From: Hsuehochloa calcarea | Lineage: Eukaryota > Streptophyta > Magnoliopsida > Poales > Poaceae | Length of the DNA: 64,000 nucleotides | NCBI GenBank assembly: GCA_036346395.1 | Contig: CM070599.1 | Location: 7,555,232-7,619,231 of the forward strand | Direction: 5' to 3' | Part shown: piece after piece, positions 47,547 to 58,619 of the stretch | Position numbering within the stretch: position 1 is the first letter of the stretch | Layout: each line of letters opens with the position of its first letter | Translations under genes and position numbers: made by a program | Notes under the pieces: model-generated | Databases searched by the model: none | Seen by the model: only the letters and a program-made list of their open reading frames with translations | Told to the model about the DNA's origin: nothing

Positions 47547-47554
47547 GATATAAG
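47547..47554 (+). promoter_or_regulatory. TATA-like box of the second CACTA gene
   Basis: GATATAAG directly follows the internal repeat block, and a GC-rich leader follows it. The layout copies that at the left end of the element. Confidence 0.5.
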
Positions 47555-48800
47555 CAACAAGTGGCTTCTTCCTTCTTCCACCCTTCCGTCTCCTCGCCGT
47601 CTCCTCGCGCGCTTAATTCGTCGGCTCCAGCCGTCGCGCCCGGCCTCCTCCTTCCTCCCGTGGCGCCCACTCCCGCCACCACCTCCACTCGGCTCCTCCC
47701 TCCGCTCCAGCCGCCCGGCTCCTCCTCCTTGGCCGGATCCGCCGCGCCTTCTTCTCCCTCTGGTAAGTCCAAGCGCCGCCGCAGAGCTTCGCCCTTCGCC
47801 CCGTCTTGCCCGATTGCTGCGCGGCTCCCGCCTCTCAGTCGCGCGCCAAGCTCCTCCCACGCCCGTGGCTCCATCGCCGCCTCCTCCTCGGCACCCCCTC
47901 CACCGCTCGGTGAGCCTCCCCTTCTCCCGTGCCCTAGCTTTCTCCCTCTCTTTTCCTCCCGCCACGCCGCCCACCCCTGCACCCGAGCCCCCTATGCCCC
48001 TGGTCGGACCGGCTGCCCCACCCGGTCGAACCACCCGGTCGAACCGGCCCACTCAACCCCGAAGCCCCAGCTCCCAGCTCCCCTGCCTTCCCTCTCTACT
48101 GCTGTTTTGCACAGCCCTGCCCTCTCGGCCGACTGCTCCCCTGAGGACCCAAATTTAGTCAGCGACAGTAATGTTGAGTGTTGGCTACCAGTATTCCCAT
48201 CCTTGTTGAGCTTGTATTCGAATGTTGATTGTGGTATTGATCGGTTACTTGTGTATTGCTGTTGTCGACTGTGTTTCCAGTTCAGTATTGTGATTAGTAG
48301 GGATTGAAGTAATCTGACATTTGCAGAGATCTTGTATATATTGAATCATATGTGTTTGTTCTTCGATTGATTATTGAACAATAGTTGTTGTCAGTGATTA
48401 AGATGAATTGTTGTGATTGTTGTATGTGATTACTGAGCATCAATTTGGCAGCGAATGTAGTATGTTGCAAGTAGCATTTTGCTTAATCTGTGTGTGATCT
48501 GGAAATTGAATATTTGTGTAGTAAGAGGTGTTCTGTCATTTTGAAATGTGTGGGTTATGTCATCTTGGAATTCCCGTCAATTAAGTTGTTGTGTCGTAGA
48601 AGTTGCGATCAATTATCATTTGTCCATTTCGTTTGTCAACATTTGATTCGTAGTTACCTTCCCGGATCATAGTGGTAGCATTGAGGTTGCAATCGATCCA
48701 ACGATTAGGAATTTTTGCAATAAGATCAATCGCTTTGTCTTTGGTAGTAAGATTGATTCTTTTGTCGATGCATGTCACGAACCGCACGCCACTTGATGCG
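47555..48800. other. GC-rich leader and intron-like region of the second CACTA gene
   Basis: 47560-48130 is GCC/CCT-rich. A 248-residue frame there is Pro/Ser/Ala-rich and does not start with ATG. 48150-48790 is TTG-rich and non-coding, like a long first intron. Confidence 0.5.
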
Positions 48801-48839
48801 AAATCATAACCCGATCACGAACCGCTCTAACGTCCTACA

Positions 48840-50580
48840 CATATATTTGCGAAAATGGTCGACCGAATGACAACATGGACGATGCCATGATGGATATTAT
48901 CAACAATGACGCCTTACAAGGTGCCCAATTCAAGGTGATGACAACAATCAAGAAGTAGATGACGGAGTCGATGCTTTGCCGATTATGAAGATGAGCAAGA
49001 CAATGTCTTGACGAGGTCTATCTACAATCTCTTATGTATACATGAAATTCGAGAATAATTTCATTTGTCGATAAATATATTTATTTAAATCTTTGTGTTT
49101 CTACATTCGTAGCCCTCCGGATCGACGACAACAACGGGAAGAGTAGAAATGTACGAGGCCCAAGAAGCCGTTGGAGGGTCGGTTCATTCTCTCGAATTCG
49201 AGGAGGATACAGCAAAGTACTTGGACCACATGCACGTAAATTTGTCACCATCGTGGGTACCTTGTAAGGGACAGATCCCGATCAATGCTCGTGAATGGAA
49301 GCAAAAGAAAGTTGCTCCTCATATTAGTTTTGTCTCTGATCGTGACAAGGCACTAGTTTGGCAAGATGTCCTTCAACATTTCGCTCGATACGTAAGATGA
49401 AGCTTTGAAGGAGAGAGTTAGGAATCTGGCTATGAAGAAGATGGCCACACAATTCCAAAGTGTTGGAAGAAGAAATTGTACAACACATTTATCGGGAAGA
49501 ACTCGACGCCAGATTTCAACACTAAGGCCTACGTCAAGTTGAGGCCGTTTTGGGATGAGTTTATGCAGTTCAAGACATCGGAAGAGGGTGAGGCACGGGT
49601 GAGAAGGAACCAGCAGAATGCCCGACAAAGCAATACCACCATCACTTGGGATCGGTGGCTATAGGAGTGCCATTCCTAAGTGGGAAAGAATGGAACGGGA
49701 GATTCTTGCCAAGGGGATCGAACCAGAATCAATCAACTGGCCTGAGCGCGCCAAGTATTGGTTTTTCGGTCATGGGGGAAGCCTGGACCTAGAGACCGGA
49801 AAGATAGTGTATGGCGCAAAACTCCAAAGAGCAGCAGAAAGATTTGCTTATGCTCGAGGCTTGGCTGAGAGTGGCAGTGGCACCGAACGAGAGATAAGGA
49901 TGGTGACATACGCCTGGAGAGTATCTTGAACACGGTGGGCGAACAAGAGGCTATGGGGAGGTGTCGTAGGAGCATGCCTTCCTAAAGACAAAGCCACCTA
50001 TAGAAGCCGCCAGAGAAAGAAGTACGAGGAGGCAGAGCGGATGCGCAGGATGGAGGAAATGGTTCTTGAGTCACGGGAAGTGGCTCGTGAAGCAGTAGAG
50101 CGAGAAAAAGCACTTGAAGCCAAAATGAATGAGGAAATCAAAAGGCAAGTGCGAGATAGCGAGAAGTTCCATTCAAAGGCAAAGCGCATCGAGCCGGAGT
50201 CAACATCACCCCTAATCGCTTGAAAAGATTGCGCTTCCCACGGAGGTGCCGGTGATTCAAGATGACGCAGGTGCGCTTCCCGTGGATGACATCACCGATC
50301 CTCTCACGACATGTGAGCCGCACATTCCGAGGGGAATGCCACACCATGGTGGCTATCGGTGTTGTATCTCGTGACGACCCTACGAAGACACCAAGATGCC
50401 ATGGGGCATTAATACCTCCGGATATGCTAGCGTCTCGGTGGATAGAGTTGTGAAAGGTAATAGCAATGTGCCTCTTGACATTGAAGGAGGTGATGGGAGA
50501 AGACTTTAGGAGAAGCGGAGAAGACATTCATATGTTGGCATAAACGCTATATCATTATTCCCGGGCGTCACCTCCTCCTC
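48840..50580 (+). pseudogene. TNPA-like CACTA protein pseudogene
   Basis: Blocks in different frames give parts of the plant transposase (Ptta/En/Spm, Transposase_24) family. 49149-49400 contains DHMHVNLSPSWVPCKG and INAREWKQKK. 49430-49630 has KLYNTFIGKNSTPDFNTKAY and KLRPFWDEFMQFKTSEEG. 49618-49929 has NWPERAKYWFFGHGG and DLETGKIVYG. 50041-50220 is a Glu/Lys/Arg coiled-coil-like segment. Frameshifts lie near 49400, 49620 and 49930. In En/Spm, TNPA binds the subterminal repeats and supports excision. The reading order continues into the minisatellite and ULP1-like part, so both could belong to one transcript. Confidence 0.8.
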
Positions 50581-50786
50581 CTCAACAACCTAACCCTAGG
50601 TGCGGATGAAAGTGAACGAAACATTTTTCACTAATTATGTATTGGCTTAAATAACGGTTTACTCATACCATGTTGTTTTCACAGCAGTAACCTCCCCAAC
50701 CTAAGTCCAATTATCCATTCACCACCGGTCACGGTGTTGCGGGCGATGACAATGAAGTGGAAGACACGGCCGCATCCCCACCGCCC

Positions 50787-51024
50787 CATCGCCTCCACGG
50801 CGGGCTCCAACGCCGACATCGCCGCCCCATCGCCTCCACGGCGGGCTCCAACGCCGCCATCGCCCCATCGCCTCCACGGCGGGCTCCAACGCCGCCACCG
50901 CCGCTCCATCGCCTCCACGGCGGGCTCCAACGCCGACACCGCCGCTCCATCGCCTCCACGGCGGGCTCCAACGCCGCCACCGCCCCATCGCCTCCACGGC
51001 GGGCTCCAACGCCGACACCACCGC
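50787..51024. repeat. GC-rich minisatellite, six units of 41 or 38 bp
   Basis: Units starting CATCGCCTCCACGGCGGGCT begin at 50787, 50828, 50866, 50907, 50948 and 50986, so the spacing is 41, 38, 41, 41 and 38 bp. Neither length is a multiple of three. Open frames of 115-147 residues therefore occur on both strands; these are repeat artefacts. Confidence 0.9.
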
Positions 51025-51029
51025 CCTCT

Positions 51030-52860
51030 GCCAAAGAAGAGGCGCACCCACAACGCAAGCGCCGCCCCCGCGCCAAGAAGAAAGCCTCGGGGAGAACACC
51101 ACTATTTCTAAGACGACGAAACTTTCCTATGAGAAGACCGCCGAGAAATAGATGCTTGATGAAAAAGATGTGGGCGGTTTCTTGCGAAAGTCAAGGCTAA
51201 AAGTGAAGCGGCGAAACCGAGAAGCCGCATTGCTTCGCACGCCCGTAAGTTCTAATGCAAAGGGTGGACGCCACCGTAAAAAGTTACGCCATGCTCGTAA
51301 GGATTCGCCACTATCGGACTATGACCGCACTCTCACCAAGTCAATTGAGGAGGCGAAGAAGAAAGAGAAGAGAGCACGGAAGGGTGTTGCACACTCGGGA
51401 ACAATCACAACAATCGCGCCCCGCTAGTTATTGGGAATGAATATGGTTCAAACACGAACGTGCTAGAACAGATATCCGAAATGTGCATTTGGATCAACTT
51501 GATGAATTTTTCGCGAAATCGGTTTAAGCATTTCCCAAATGCTCGTGAGCACACATCAAAAGTGCTCGGAAGTTGATCATTGGAAGAAGGAATATGTATA
51601 TGGCAAGAGTCTATACAACCTCGAGAAGCTCATGGAACTTAAGACGCAAATGTACTTGTTAAACAAGTGGTACATGGCGCCGTGTCGCAGAAAAGCGGAT
51701 GACTATATTTGCGTCAAAATTAGAAACCATCATTACTTAGTGGCGATGACATTATAATGGTTCGCTTTAATGAGTTACACCAATATGCCACATGAACGCT
51801 CTAGACAAATCTCTCATCACCGCTTTTGTGCATGCGTGATTCTTTCTTTTAATAATCTCACTCTAGCATATGTATATGTATAAGTAATTATCCTCACACT
51901 AGCTAGCATGTCTATACATATGCAGAGACATGATGAGAGACCTCACACGTAGAAACGACAAGAACATTGGTTTCGTTGATCCATATATCGTATTCAAGGA
52001 CCCAAACACTCCCTACGATCAATGGAGACCTCAAACGGAGAGGAATTTCCGGAGGTTCTTGATCAACCAAAAGAACAAAAGATTTATACTCTTCCCTACA
52101 ACTTTGGGTGAGTGTTGTTATCGTGTGCACATTTTACTTTACTTACTCAATCCAACATAAAGATATATATGTTGACTCTATAAACAAATGCGACTTTCAT
52201 CGGATACTTGATTGTCTTCGATCTCTCCGACGGTCATTTGCTAATCTATGACTCGTTGAGAAAACCGCAGAAGATTACCAAGATATGATAGACATTATCC
52301 AGGGTAACTTCGATCTTTAAATATTTATTCTGCTCTTTAACTCGCAATAGTTAATTAACGATCCAATTATTGGGCGGGGTTTGGGCTTGGTTCGTTCAAC
52401 TACACCGTCCGGATCCGAAAGCGCCACTTCGATCCACACCGATCGGATGTAAGTTGTACTAGCTCCCGCATCTTTACCTTGTCATGCTTCACTCACGCGG
52501 GATGACGAGTAATCTTTTATATCGCATGCTGGGTTCTACTGGCACCACCGGGCAACAATTTGTGTGGATACTACGCTTATGAGTTCCTCACGGTGTATGC
52601 AAAAGAACCCATCTACAGATGCGTAAAGTACGTAACAAGTATATATAATAAATCCATTTTATTTATTTGTTGCTATTAAATAAATCTTATGTATATTAAT
52701 ACTTCTTTCGTTTAATGCAAATTGAAGGAGATATGGTTGAAGGAACAGGTGTTGGATATGGACCGCCTCAAAGGAATTCAAGAGACAATCGCAGGATTTC
52801 TTAATGAGCATGTCCTCAAGCCCTACACCGAGTTCTACTTTAACCTGATGAACAATTGAA
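51030..52860 (+). pseudogene. ULP1-like (C48) peptidase domain carried by the CACTA element
   Basis: Exon-like pieces in different frames form a C-terminal ULP1-type cysteine protease domain. First is a basic Lys/Arg-rich region (51152-51427). Next are NLEKLMELKTQMYLLNKWYM and VKIRNHHYLVAM (51600-51755). Then come NIGFVDPYIVFKDP and RFLINQKNKRFILFP (51960-52100); a segment with LSDGHLLIYDSLRK (about 52215-52265); the active-site-like GNNLCGYYAYEFLTVYAKEP (about 52552-52612); and a C-terminus with RLKGIQETIAGFLNEHV (52760-52830), ending in MNN and stop near 52858. GT/AG borders are plausible between some pieces. C48 enzymes cleave ubiquitin-like modifiers; plant transposons are known to carry such domains. 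Confidence 0.8.
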
Positions 52861-53145
52861 GCCAAACCAGATTTAACATTTGTATGACATTTAAGTGGAG
52901 GACAACATTTGTGTTGTAAATACCAAGGATGCATGAATAATGTTGTAAATTTTATGTGCATATATATATATAGCTCCATAATATATATAGTTTCATGCTT
53001 TATTTGTGTGTAATAATGTTCCAAACTAAATTATATGTGGGCGTATACATATATTAGCAAATAAGAATACGATTTGAAAACCTAATGTAATTGTAAAACC
53101 AAAATCAATAATGAATTGAAATGGAAACAAAAAGAAAAAAAACAT
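52861..53145. other. 3' end of the second CACTA gene
   Basis: AT-rich, non-coding sequence between the ULP1-like stop and the right subterminal repeats. Confidence 0.5.
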
Positions 53146-53300
53146 TTTAGTCCCTTGGTAATACCAACCGGATTAAAAGGGCCACCCCGTGGCTCACCCA
53201 GTGGACCTTTTAGTCCCTTGGTATTACCAACCAGACTAAAATTGTCGTTTTTAGTCCCGGCCCGGGACCCGGACTAAAGGTGAGACATTTAGTCTCGATT
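53146..53300. repeat. Right subterminal repeats of the CACTA element
   Basis: Degenerate TTTAGTCCC / inverted pairs at 53147-53182, 53208-53240 and 53247-53280. They are less regular than those on the left. The terminal inverted repeat follows and ends at 53368. Confidence 0.85.
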
Positions 53301-53368
53301 TCCTAGTCCCGCCTATAATCGGACTAGAGGCCCTTAGGCCCGGACCAAAGGTCTGCTCAGTAGTAGTG

Positions 53369-53867
53369 CGGCGCTCCGTCGGTCATCGGCGTGATGCGCG
53401 CGCCCGCCCACCTCCTCCTAGATCAAGTCCACACGACGCGGCTACGACAGAACGCCATGGCCGCCACGCCGCCGCCACAAGAACCCGTCGCGCCACGCAA
53501 GACGCGTCGGGTCGTACACCAAAGACGCAGCGGTCTCCCGCCGCGCCTCGGTGTCGATGACCTGCGCCAGAGTCTCGGACCCCACGGCCTCCAGCCGGCG
53601 GCAGTACTCCACGGGGTCCGGGCACGAGGCCATGCCACCCGCGTCGAAGCCGTCGGAGATGGTGGCCACGCAGAAGGGGTCACCGGGTGGCGGGCCGGTG
53701 GAGAGCACGAAACGGGTGACGACGAGGGTGGGGCGGAGACCGTGATACGCGAGGCGGTGGCCGAACTGGACCATCGGGTTCGTGTGGCCCTGCGCCGGCA
53801 ACGGCACCAGGAGGACGTGGGCGCCGCCGTGTTCATGGCCGGAGGACGAGGTGCTCACACTCTCCAT
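53369..53867 (-). pseudogene. UDP-glycosyltransferase (UGT74-like), N-terminal part
   Basis: The ATG at 53865-53867 (minus strand) opens a frame with the acceptor-binding N-terminus of a plant UGT: HVLLVPLPAQGHTNPMVQFG, with the expected catalytic His28. RRLEAVGSETLAQVI and SLVYDP follow. A frameshift shortly after SLVYDP (about 53500) moves the remaining homologous residues into another frame. A stop and the CACTA right end (53368) finish it. The remainder of the gene is at 41297-42401. The frameshift means the gene was broken, or misread, independently of the transposon insertion. Confidence 0.85.
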
Positions 53868-54034
53868 GTTTTACTTTTGTTTGGCTTTCAGTTCAGGATG
53901 GCGTACGATTAATATACAGGTGTTGCCGGCTTGCAGTAGAGTGGCGCGCAAGCTATTCGCTTTGCTTTTGAAAGCCACGACATTTGGGCACGTGGTAGCT
54001 CAGCTTGAATTGGGTGGAGGCAGGGAGAGCACAT
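53868..54034 (-). promoter_or_regulatory. Upstream region of the UGT gene
   Basis: A TATA-like TGTATATTAAT (minus strand) lies near 53910-53920, about 45 bases above the ATG at 53867. Beyond it the sequence runs into the 168-bp tandem repeat at 54035. Confidence 0.4.
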
Positions 54035-54362
54035 GTACGAACTCGTTTTGACTAGAATTAGAAAGCCCGTCGTAGATCACCGGGAAGCTGCTCATGTAGA
54101 TTCCAGCACTTCCTGTCAAGTTATGACACGAAACAAAAGTTATCAATTTTTTTTTTCTCAACTGTTATTTTAGATCTATTTTTTGTTTGCGACTGAGCAC
54201 AAGTACGAACTCGATCGTTTTGACTAGAATTAGAAAGCCCGTCGTAGATCACCGGGAAGCTGCTCATGTAGATTCCAGCACTTCCTATCAAGTTCTGACA
54301 TGAAACAAAAGTTATCAATTTTTTTTCTCAACTGTTATTTTAGATCTATTTTTTGTTTGCAA
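54035..54362. repeat. 168-bp tandem duplication
   Basis: Two head-to-tail units start at 54035 and 54203 (GTACGAACTCG). They differ by a few bases, including an ATCG insertion and the length of a poly-T run. The right unit abuts a truncated copia integrase frame at about 54362. Confidence 0.9.
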
Positions 54363-56200
54363 CTGATAAAGGTACAGGACTGAAACTTAACATACTCCTA
54401 ATCATTTTCATAAGGGTACAATTTCGTCTCTCGGCTATACCATTTTGTTGAGGTGTACCTGGCATTTTGTATTGCGCACAAATGCCTTTACTTGCAAGGT
54501 ACTTTGCAAACGGACCTAGACATTGTCCATTTTCATTAAATTTTTCGTAATATTCACCACCACTATCAGATCTCACAGCTTTAACTTTCTTATCATGTTG
54601 CCTCTCTACCTCAGTAATGAATATCTCCAAGACATTTACTTATTGAGATTTTTCATGCAACAAGTATATATAACAATATTGTGAGAAGTCATCAATAAAA
54701 GTGATAAAATGCTTTTCTCCACTCCATGATCGAATATCAAAAGGACCACATATATCAATGTGTATTAGTTGTAAAGGTTCATTGCTTCTCATGGCTAGAT
54801 ATTTCGATATATGTGAGGTTTGTTTACCTTTGATACAATCCACACATACATCCCAATCATCAAAATCCAATTTAGGCAAAATTTTATTTTTAACTAGCCT
54901 CGTTACTCTTTCCTTGGATATGTGACCAAGTCTTTGATGCCATAAGAAAGCAGAACGTTCGCTATGCATACTACGTTTATTACCTATAATTTGTTCCACT
55001 AAAAACAGAGATCCGGGAAACATAACATCAAGATTAAAGCGATACAAGCCTTCTATTAATGCACCTGATCCATAACAGTACTTATTCTTACATAAAGAAA
55101 ACACACCACTTCCAATTTCAAACTTAAAACCTAATTTATCCACCATACTAACATAAACTAGATTTCTAGCACATTGAGGGACATATAGACACTTTTTCTA
55201 AATCCAAGTGGTAGCATGTATCCAGGATTAAGCGATATGTCCCAATTCCTTCAATTTGTGTCGTCATCTGTTCACCATATACAAGAATCTTTCATTTCTT
55301 CTTATGGGTTGGATCGAAAAGAATCCCTGAGTAATATGCAAAACATGAGTAGCAGCGCCAGAATCTAACCACCATGTATTATTTGGAACTTCCATAATAT
55401 TAGATTCGTGACATACATAAATATAATATATATACCTTTCTTTTCGAACCAAGCTTTCCTTTTCGGGCAATCTTTCTTGAAATGATCAGTCTTCTTGCAG
55501 AAATGGCACTTCAAGTCCTTGCGGATTTGGCCTTCTTTGACCTTTGTTGGCACCTTATCCTTCTTCTTACCCTTCTATGGTTTACCCTTATTGTTGCTAG
55601 TTCCATTATGATCCATGAAATGAATAGTGTTCTTTCATTTTCTTTAACCTTCCTTCCTCTTGAATTAACACGGCCTTAATCTCCTGAAGATTCCACTTGT
55701 TTTTATGGTGTTATAGTTCATCTGGAATTGGCCAAACTCAGGAGGAAGTGAGTTCATAATAAACTGCACTACAAAAGAATCACTCACATCCATTCCTATT
55801 TATTTTAACTTTGCTGCAAGGTTAGCCATGCTAGTTACATGATCATGAATGGGACATGACCAGTTAAACTTCTTGCTCGTGAGCTCACTCATAAGACTTC
55901 CTACAATGGACTTATCTGCAATGTCCAATTGAGAGTACTCTTTGATCTTCAACATAAACTCCTTTGCATTTTCAGCCTTGGGCATTTATGGCTTGATATT
56001 TTCAGCGATCATCATTCGCATTAAGTTCAAGCTCAATTTATTAGACCTTTCCCAAGCTTCGTACATAGATTTTTCTTCATCAGTACTTTTATCAGTAAGT
56101 GTTGCAAGCTGCTGCTCCATAACAATTGCCAAGTCCAAGTTCATAACACCCAGTTGGAACTGGATCTGTTCGGCTCATTCGGTATAGTTCAACCCATTGA
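54362..56200 (-). pseudogene. 5' half of a Ty1/copia element, minus strand
   Basis: Reading right to left: a gag segment (56190-55690) containing AKEFMLKIKEYSQ; a CCHC zinc knuckle CHFCKKTDHFKKDC (about 55515-55475); the protease motif WWLDSGAATHV (about 55385-55350); GAG-pre-integrase with LWHQRLGHISKERV (about 54950-54905); and the integrase core with HIDICGPF and ITFIDDFSQYCYIYL (54770-54660), then SDSGGEYY and GTPQQNGIAERRN (54590-54420). The frame breaks off at 54362 before the integrase C-terminus. RT and RNase H are absent. Stops and frameshifts occur, for example near 54640 and 55150. Confidence 0.88.
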
Positions 56201-57788
56201 ACTTAACAAAGCCACTACTCTGAGCGTACAAGTTAATAGTGACTGCAAACATTAAATATGTTCATTTGTTAATAAGTAAGAAGAAGAAGAAGAAAATGAT
56301 TTGAACAGTAAACTTTAATTGCATATTTAAGAACATCTATGGATGATACTTAAACATATCATTTATTCAATAATGATATGTATGTAATTTTATGAATGAT
56401 TAAACACACTCAAGATAATAGAGATGTCATGTTTGGATAAACAAATATATCTCTCAAGCATGTCGTCATTCCCTTTTATTCTACTTAATTATTTGTAGTG
56501 GCCTACCTTCGGGTGATCTTCTAACATAATAATTTGTGATCCAAATTGTTATTTTATTACATAATCAAAACAAATATATATAATTAAATATTTAAACCAT
56601 TATAAGCTAGGCTATTTTGGTAGCAAACAAGCTTTGTCATTTAATAAATATTTAACCAACAATATTACAATAATTAGACCAATGTACACATCATACATGT
56701 GACATCAAGGCATGAAAACAGTGATCTTTCTTGTGTCCATTAAAATATTTGAATAGCAATAATGACAAAAGAAAGACAAGATGTTGTCTCAAAATATGAT
56801 CACCTGTAATATATATAATGGGTCATGGAACCCTTCTATTATTTGGCAGACATATACACATATGCGGATAAATGGGTCATGAAACCCTTCAATATAAAAT
56901 AGTCGCGCATATATGTACGAATAATGGGTGCATCAACCCTACTGCCATCCAACAACATATATTCATAGATCAAAAGAAATCAAACAGCAACAAGACTATC
57001 AAGGAAAGCATTACATTAATACTAGAATCAATCTAATAACATTACATAGGCCATAAAAGATTAAATTAATCTTACATCCGTGCAACCTGAAGAACGCCCA
57101 CGCCAGCCACTGTGTCCATTACAACTACATGTGACACTCAAATTCGCCCAACCACACGTTTCGATCCTCGTCTACTCGACCACACCAAGTAGATGTGTTG
57201 TTGCTCCTACAAAACACAAGGAGTCACAAGAACAACAGGGTAGAGAACGATCAATTCTCCTCTCTAGTGGCAACTGTGTGTCATACGTAGGAGAATATCA
57301 AGCGTATAGCTCTATGAAAATAATAGATTGATATTCGTGGTATGAGAATCCAAAGAGTACATACGGGGAAAAATACATAGGCAAAGGGCCAACTAGACTA
57401 GCAGAGATGGAGTACAACTTGGTTCCCTCGAGACTCACACGCACACAAATCGCTAAACTTGGTTTAGACTCACCTAACTTAATATGTTACAACTAACTCG
57501 TATTCGAGTTTGATGTCATTCGTGCAATAACACTTCGGTGGTAGTGTAGTAGCACTCTGTCTAGCGTGTAGTAAAACTCTGTCTGACATGCAGTAAGACA
57601 AAGTACTCTGTCTGACGTGTAGTAACACGATGGTTGGCGTACAATAATAATCTAGCGGTAGAGTAGTAACGCTTCCGGCCTCTCTCTCCTCCCTCCGGGT
57701 CCCACCAACATCCTTTCCAATCCTCTCGGCCTCTGGCTCTTCTTTCTTAATAAATATGAGAACAAGCAAAAGAAGTCGTAGTAGGTAG
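56201..57788. other. Upstream part of the copia relic and unassigned sequence
   Basis: AT-rich sequence that should contain the 5' leader and LTR of the minus-strand copia element. I did not find a clear tRNA-Met primer-binding site or LTR ends. Frames at 57080-57331 (plus) and 57479-57769 (minus) are unrecognised. A repeated CTGTCTGACGTGTAGTAA-like string occurs at 57557-57625. Confidence 0.4.
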
Positions 57789-57791
57789 TAA

Positions 57792-58115
57792 GGGGATCTC
57801 TAATAGTGTGTTTATTGTCGTCTCTTAGCTATGCCACGTCAACAAAATCCTACGTGGAGGAGAGAGGGGGAGGAGAGAGAGCGCATGTCATCTCTTCCTG
57901 AAGAGACTTTCGTGCACGCGAAATAAGACAGGATAACACGAAATAAAATAGGATACATTAATCTACTCTACTTGACATGTGAGCTCATTTCAAAGGAAAA
58001 TTATAAAATATAAATGTTGTAAAGTATGCTAGAGACTATATATTGGAGATGTTGTCTCTAAAGATGATGTAGTATATATTAGAGACAATGTTATCTCTAA
58101 CTATTGGAGACACCC
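57792..58115. mobile_element. Tourist/PIF-Harbinger-type MITE
   Basis: The left end GGGGATCTCTAATAGTG and the right end (reverse complement GGGTGTCTCCAATAGTTAG) are imperfect inverted repeats. The element is 324 bp and flanked by the 3-bp duplication TAA (57789-57791 and 58116-58118), as expected for Tourist elements. There is no coding capacity. Confidence 0.8.
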
Positions 58116-58451
58116 TAAACAATTCTCATCGAAATTAAAGTTTAACTCAGTGAGAAGCGAGTTCACCTCTAGTTCTAGCTTCTTTGCCAGAGCTCGTGTA
58201 ATCGACCTAATTGGAGTTTGTACATTCTTCTTATGTCGAATGAAACTTGTTGCTGGTCGTAAAACATGTATATTGTGAACAACACCATATGAGGTAGATG
58301 ATGTAATAGTGCTAGGGATGTCCTCATCATCCTCCTCTCGAAAAGGAGTCTACCTCAACTCTAATTTTTCCAGTCCAAAGAATGGTAACAAATCAACAAT
58401 ATTGATTTTTTAAATGAAAAAATTAGGAAAGGATCCTACTGTATATATATT
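58116..58451. other. Short intergenic stretch
   Basis: No open frame of note and no repeat identified. Confidence 0.4.
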
Positions 58452-58619
58452 TATAATAATAATAATAATAATGTACAAAAAAGTATTTACAACAAAGAAC
58501 CCCAGAAAATTAACTTAAACTATTGTACCAATCACTAATGAGAGGTTTATACTTTGTCTTTGCCCTATGGATAACCATGGCAAATTCATGAAGAAAAGTG
58601 TTCTGCCATTCTGCAAAGA

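Larger units (their letters stand above)
42402..53368 (+). mobile_element. CACTA (En/Spm) transposon inserted in the UGT gene
   Basis: The left terminus CACTACTACAGAACAGACC (42402) and the inverted right terminus ending at 53368 (CACTACTACTGAGCAGACC in reverse complement) are near-perfect inverted repeats. Subterminal repeats of the type TTTAGTCCCGGTTGGT crowd both ends. The 3-bp flanks are CGC on the left and CGG on the right, an imperfect target-site duplication. The interior holds TNP2-like and TNPA-like genes and a ULP1-like domain, all on the plus strand. Length is about 10.97 kb, typical of autonomous CACTA elements, but frameshifts throughout make it inactive as written. Confidence 0.93.

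Noticed and set aside
47408..48307. Frames of 149-248 residues in the GC-rich CACTA leader
   Set aside because: Pro/Ser/Ala- or Arg/Gly-rich on both strands, with no conserved motif. Composition explains them.
50787..51024. Regular repeat considered as a CRISPR-like array
   Set aside because: The units are contiguous with no unique spacers, and this is a eukaryotic transposon interior.
50679..51200. Multiple frames of 115-147 residues on both strands
   Set aside because: All are translations of the 41/38-bp minisatellite.
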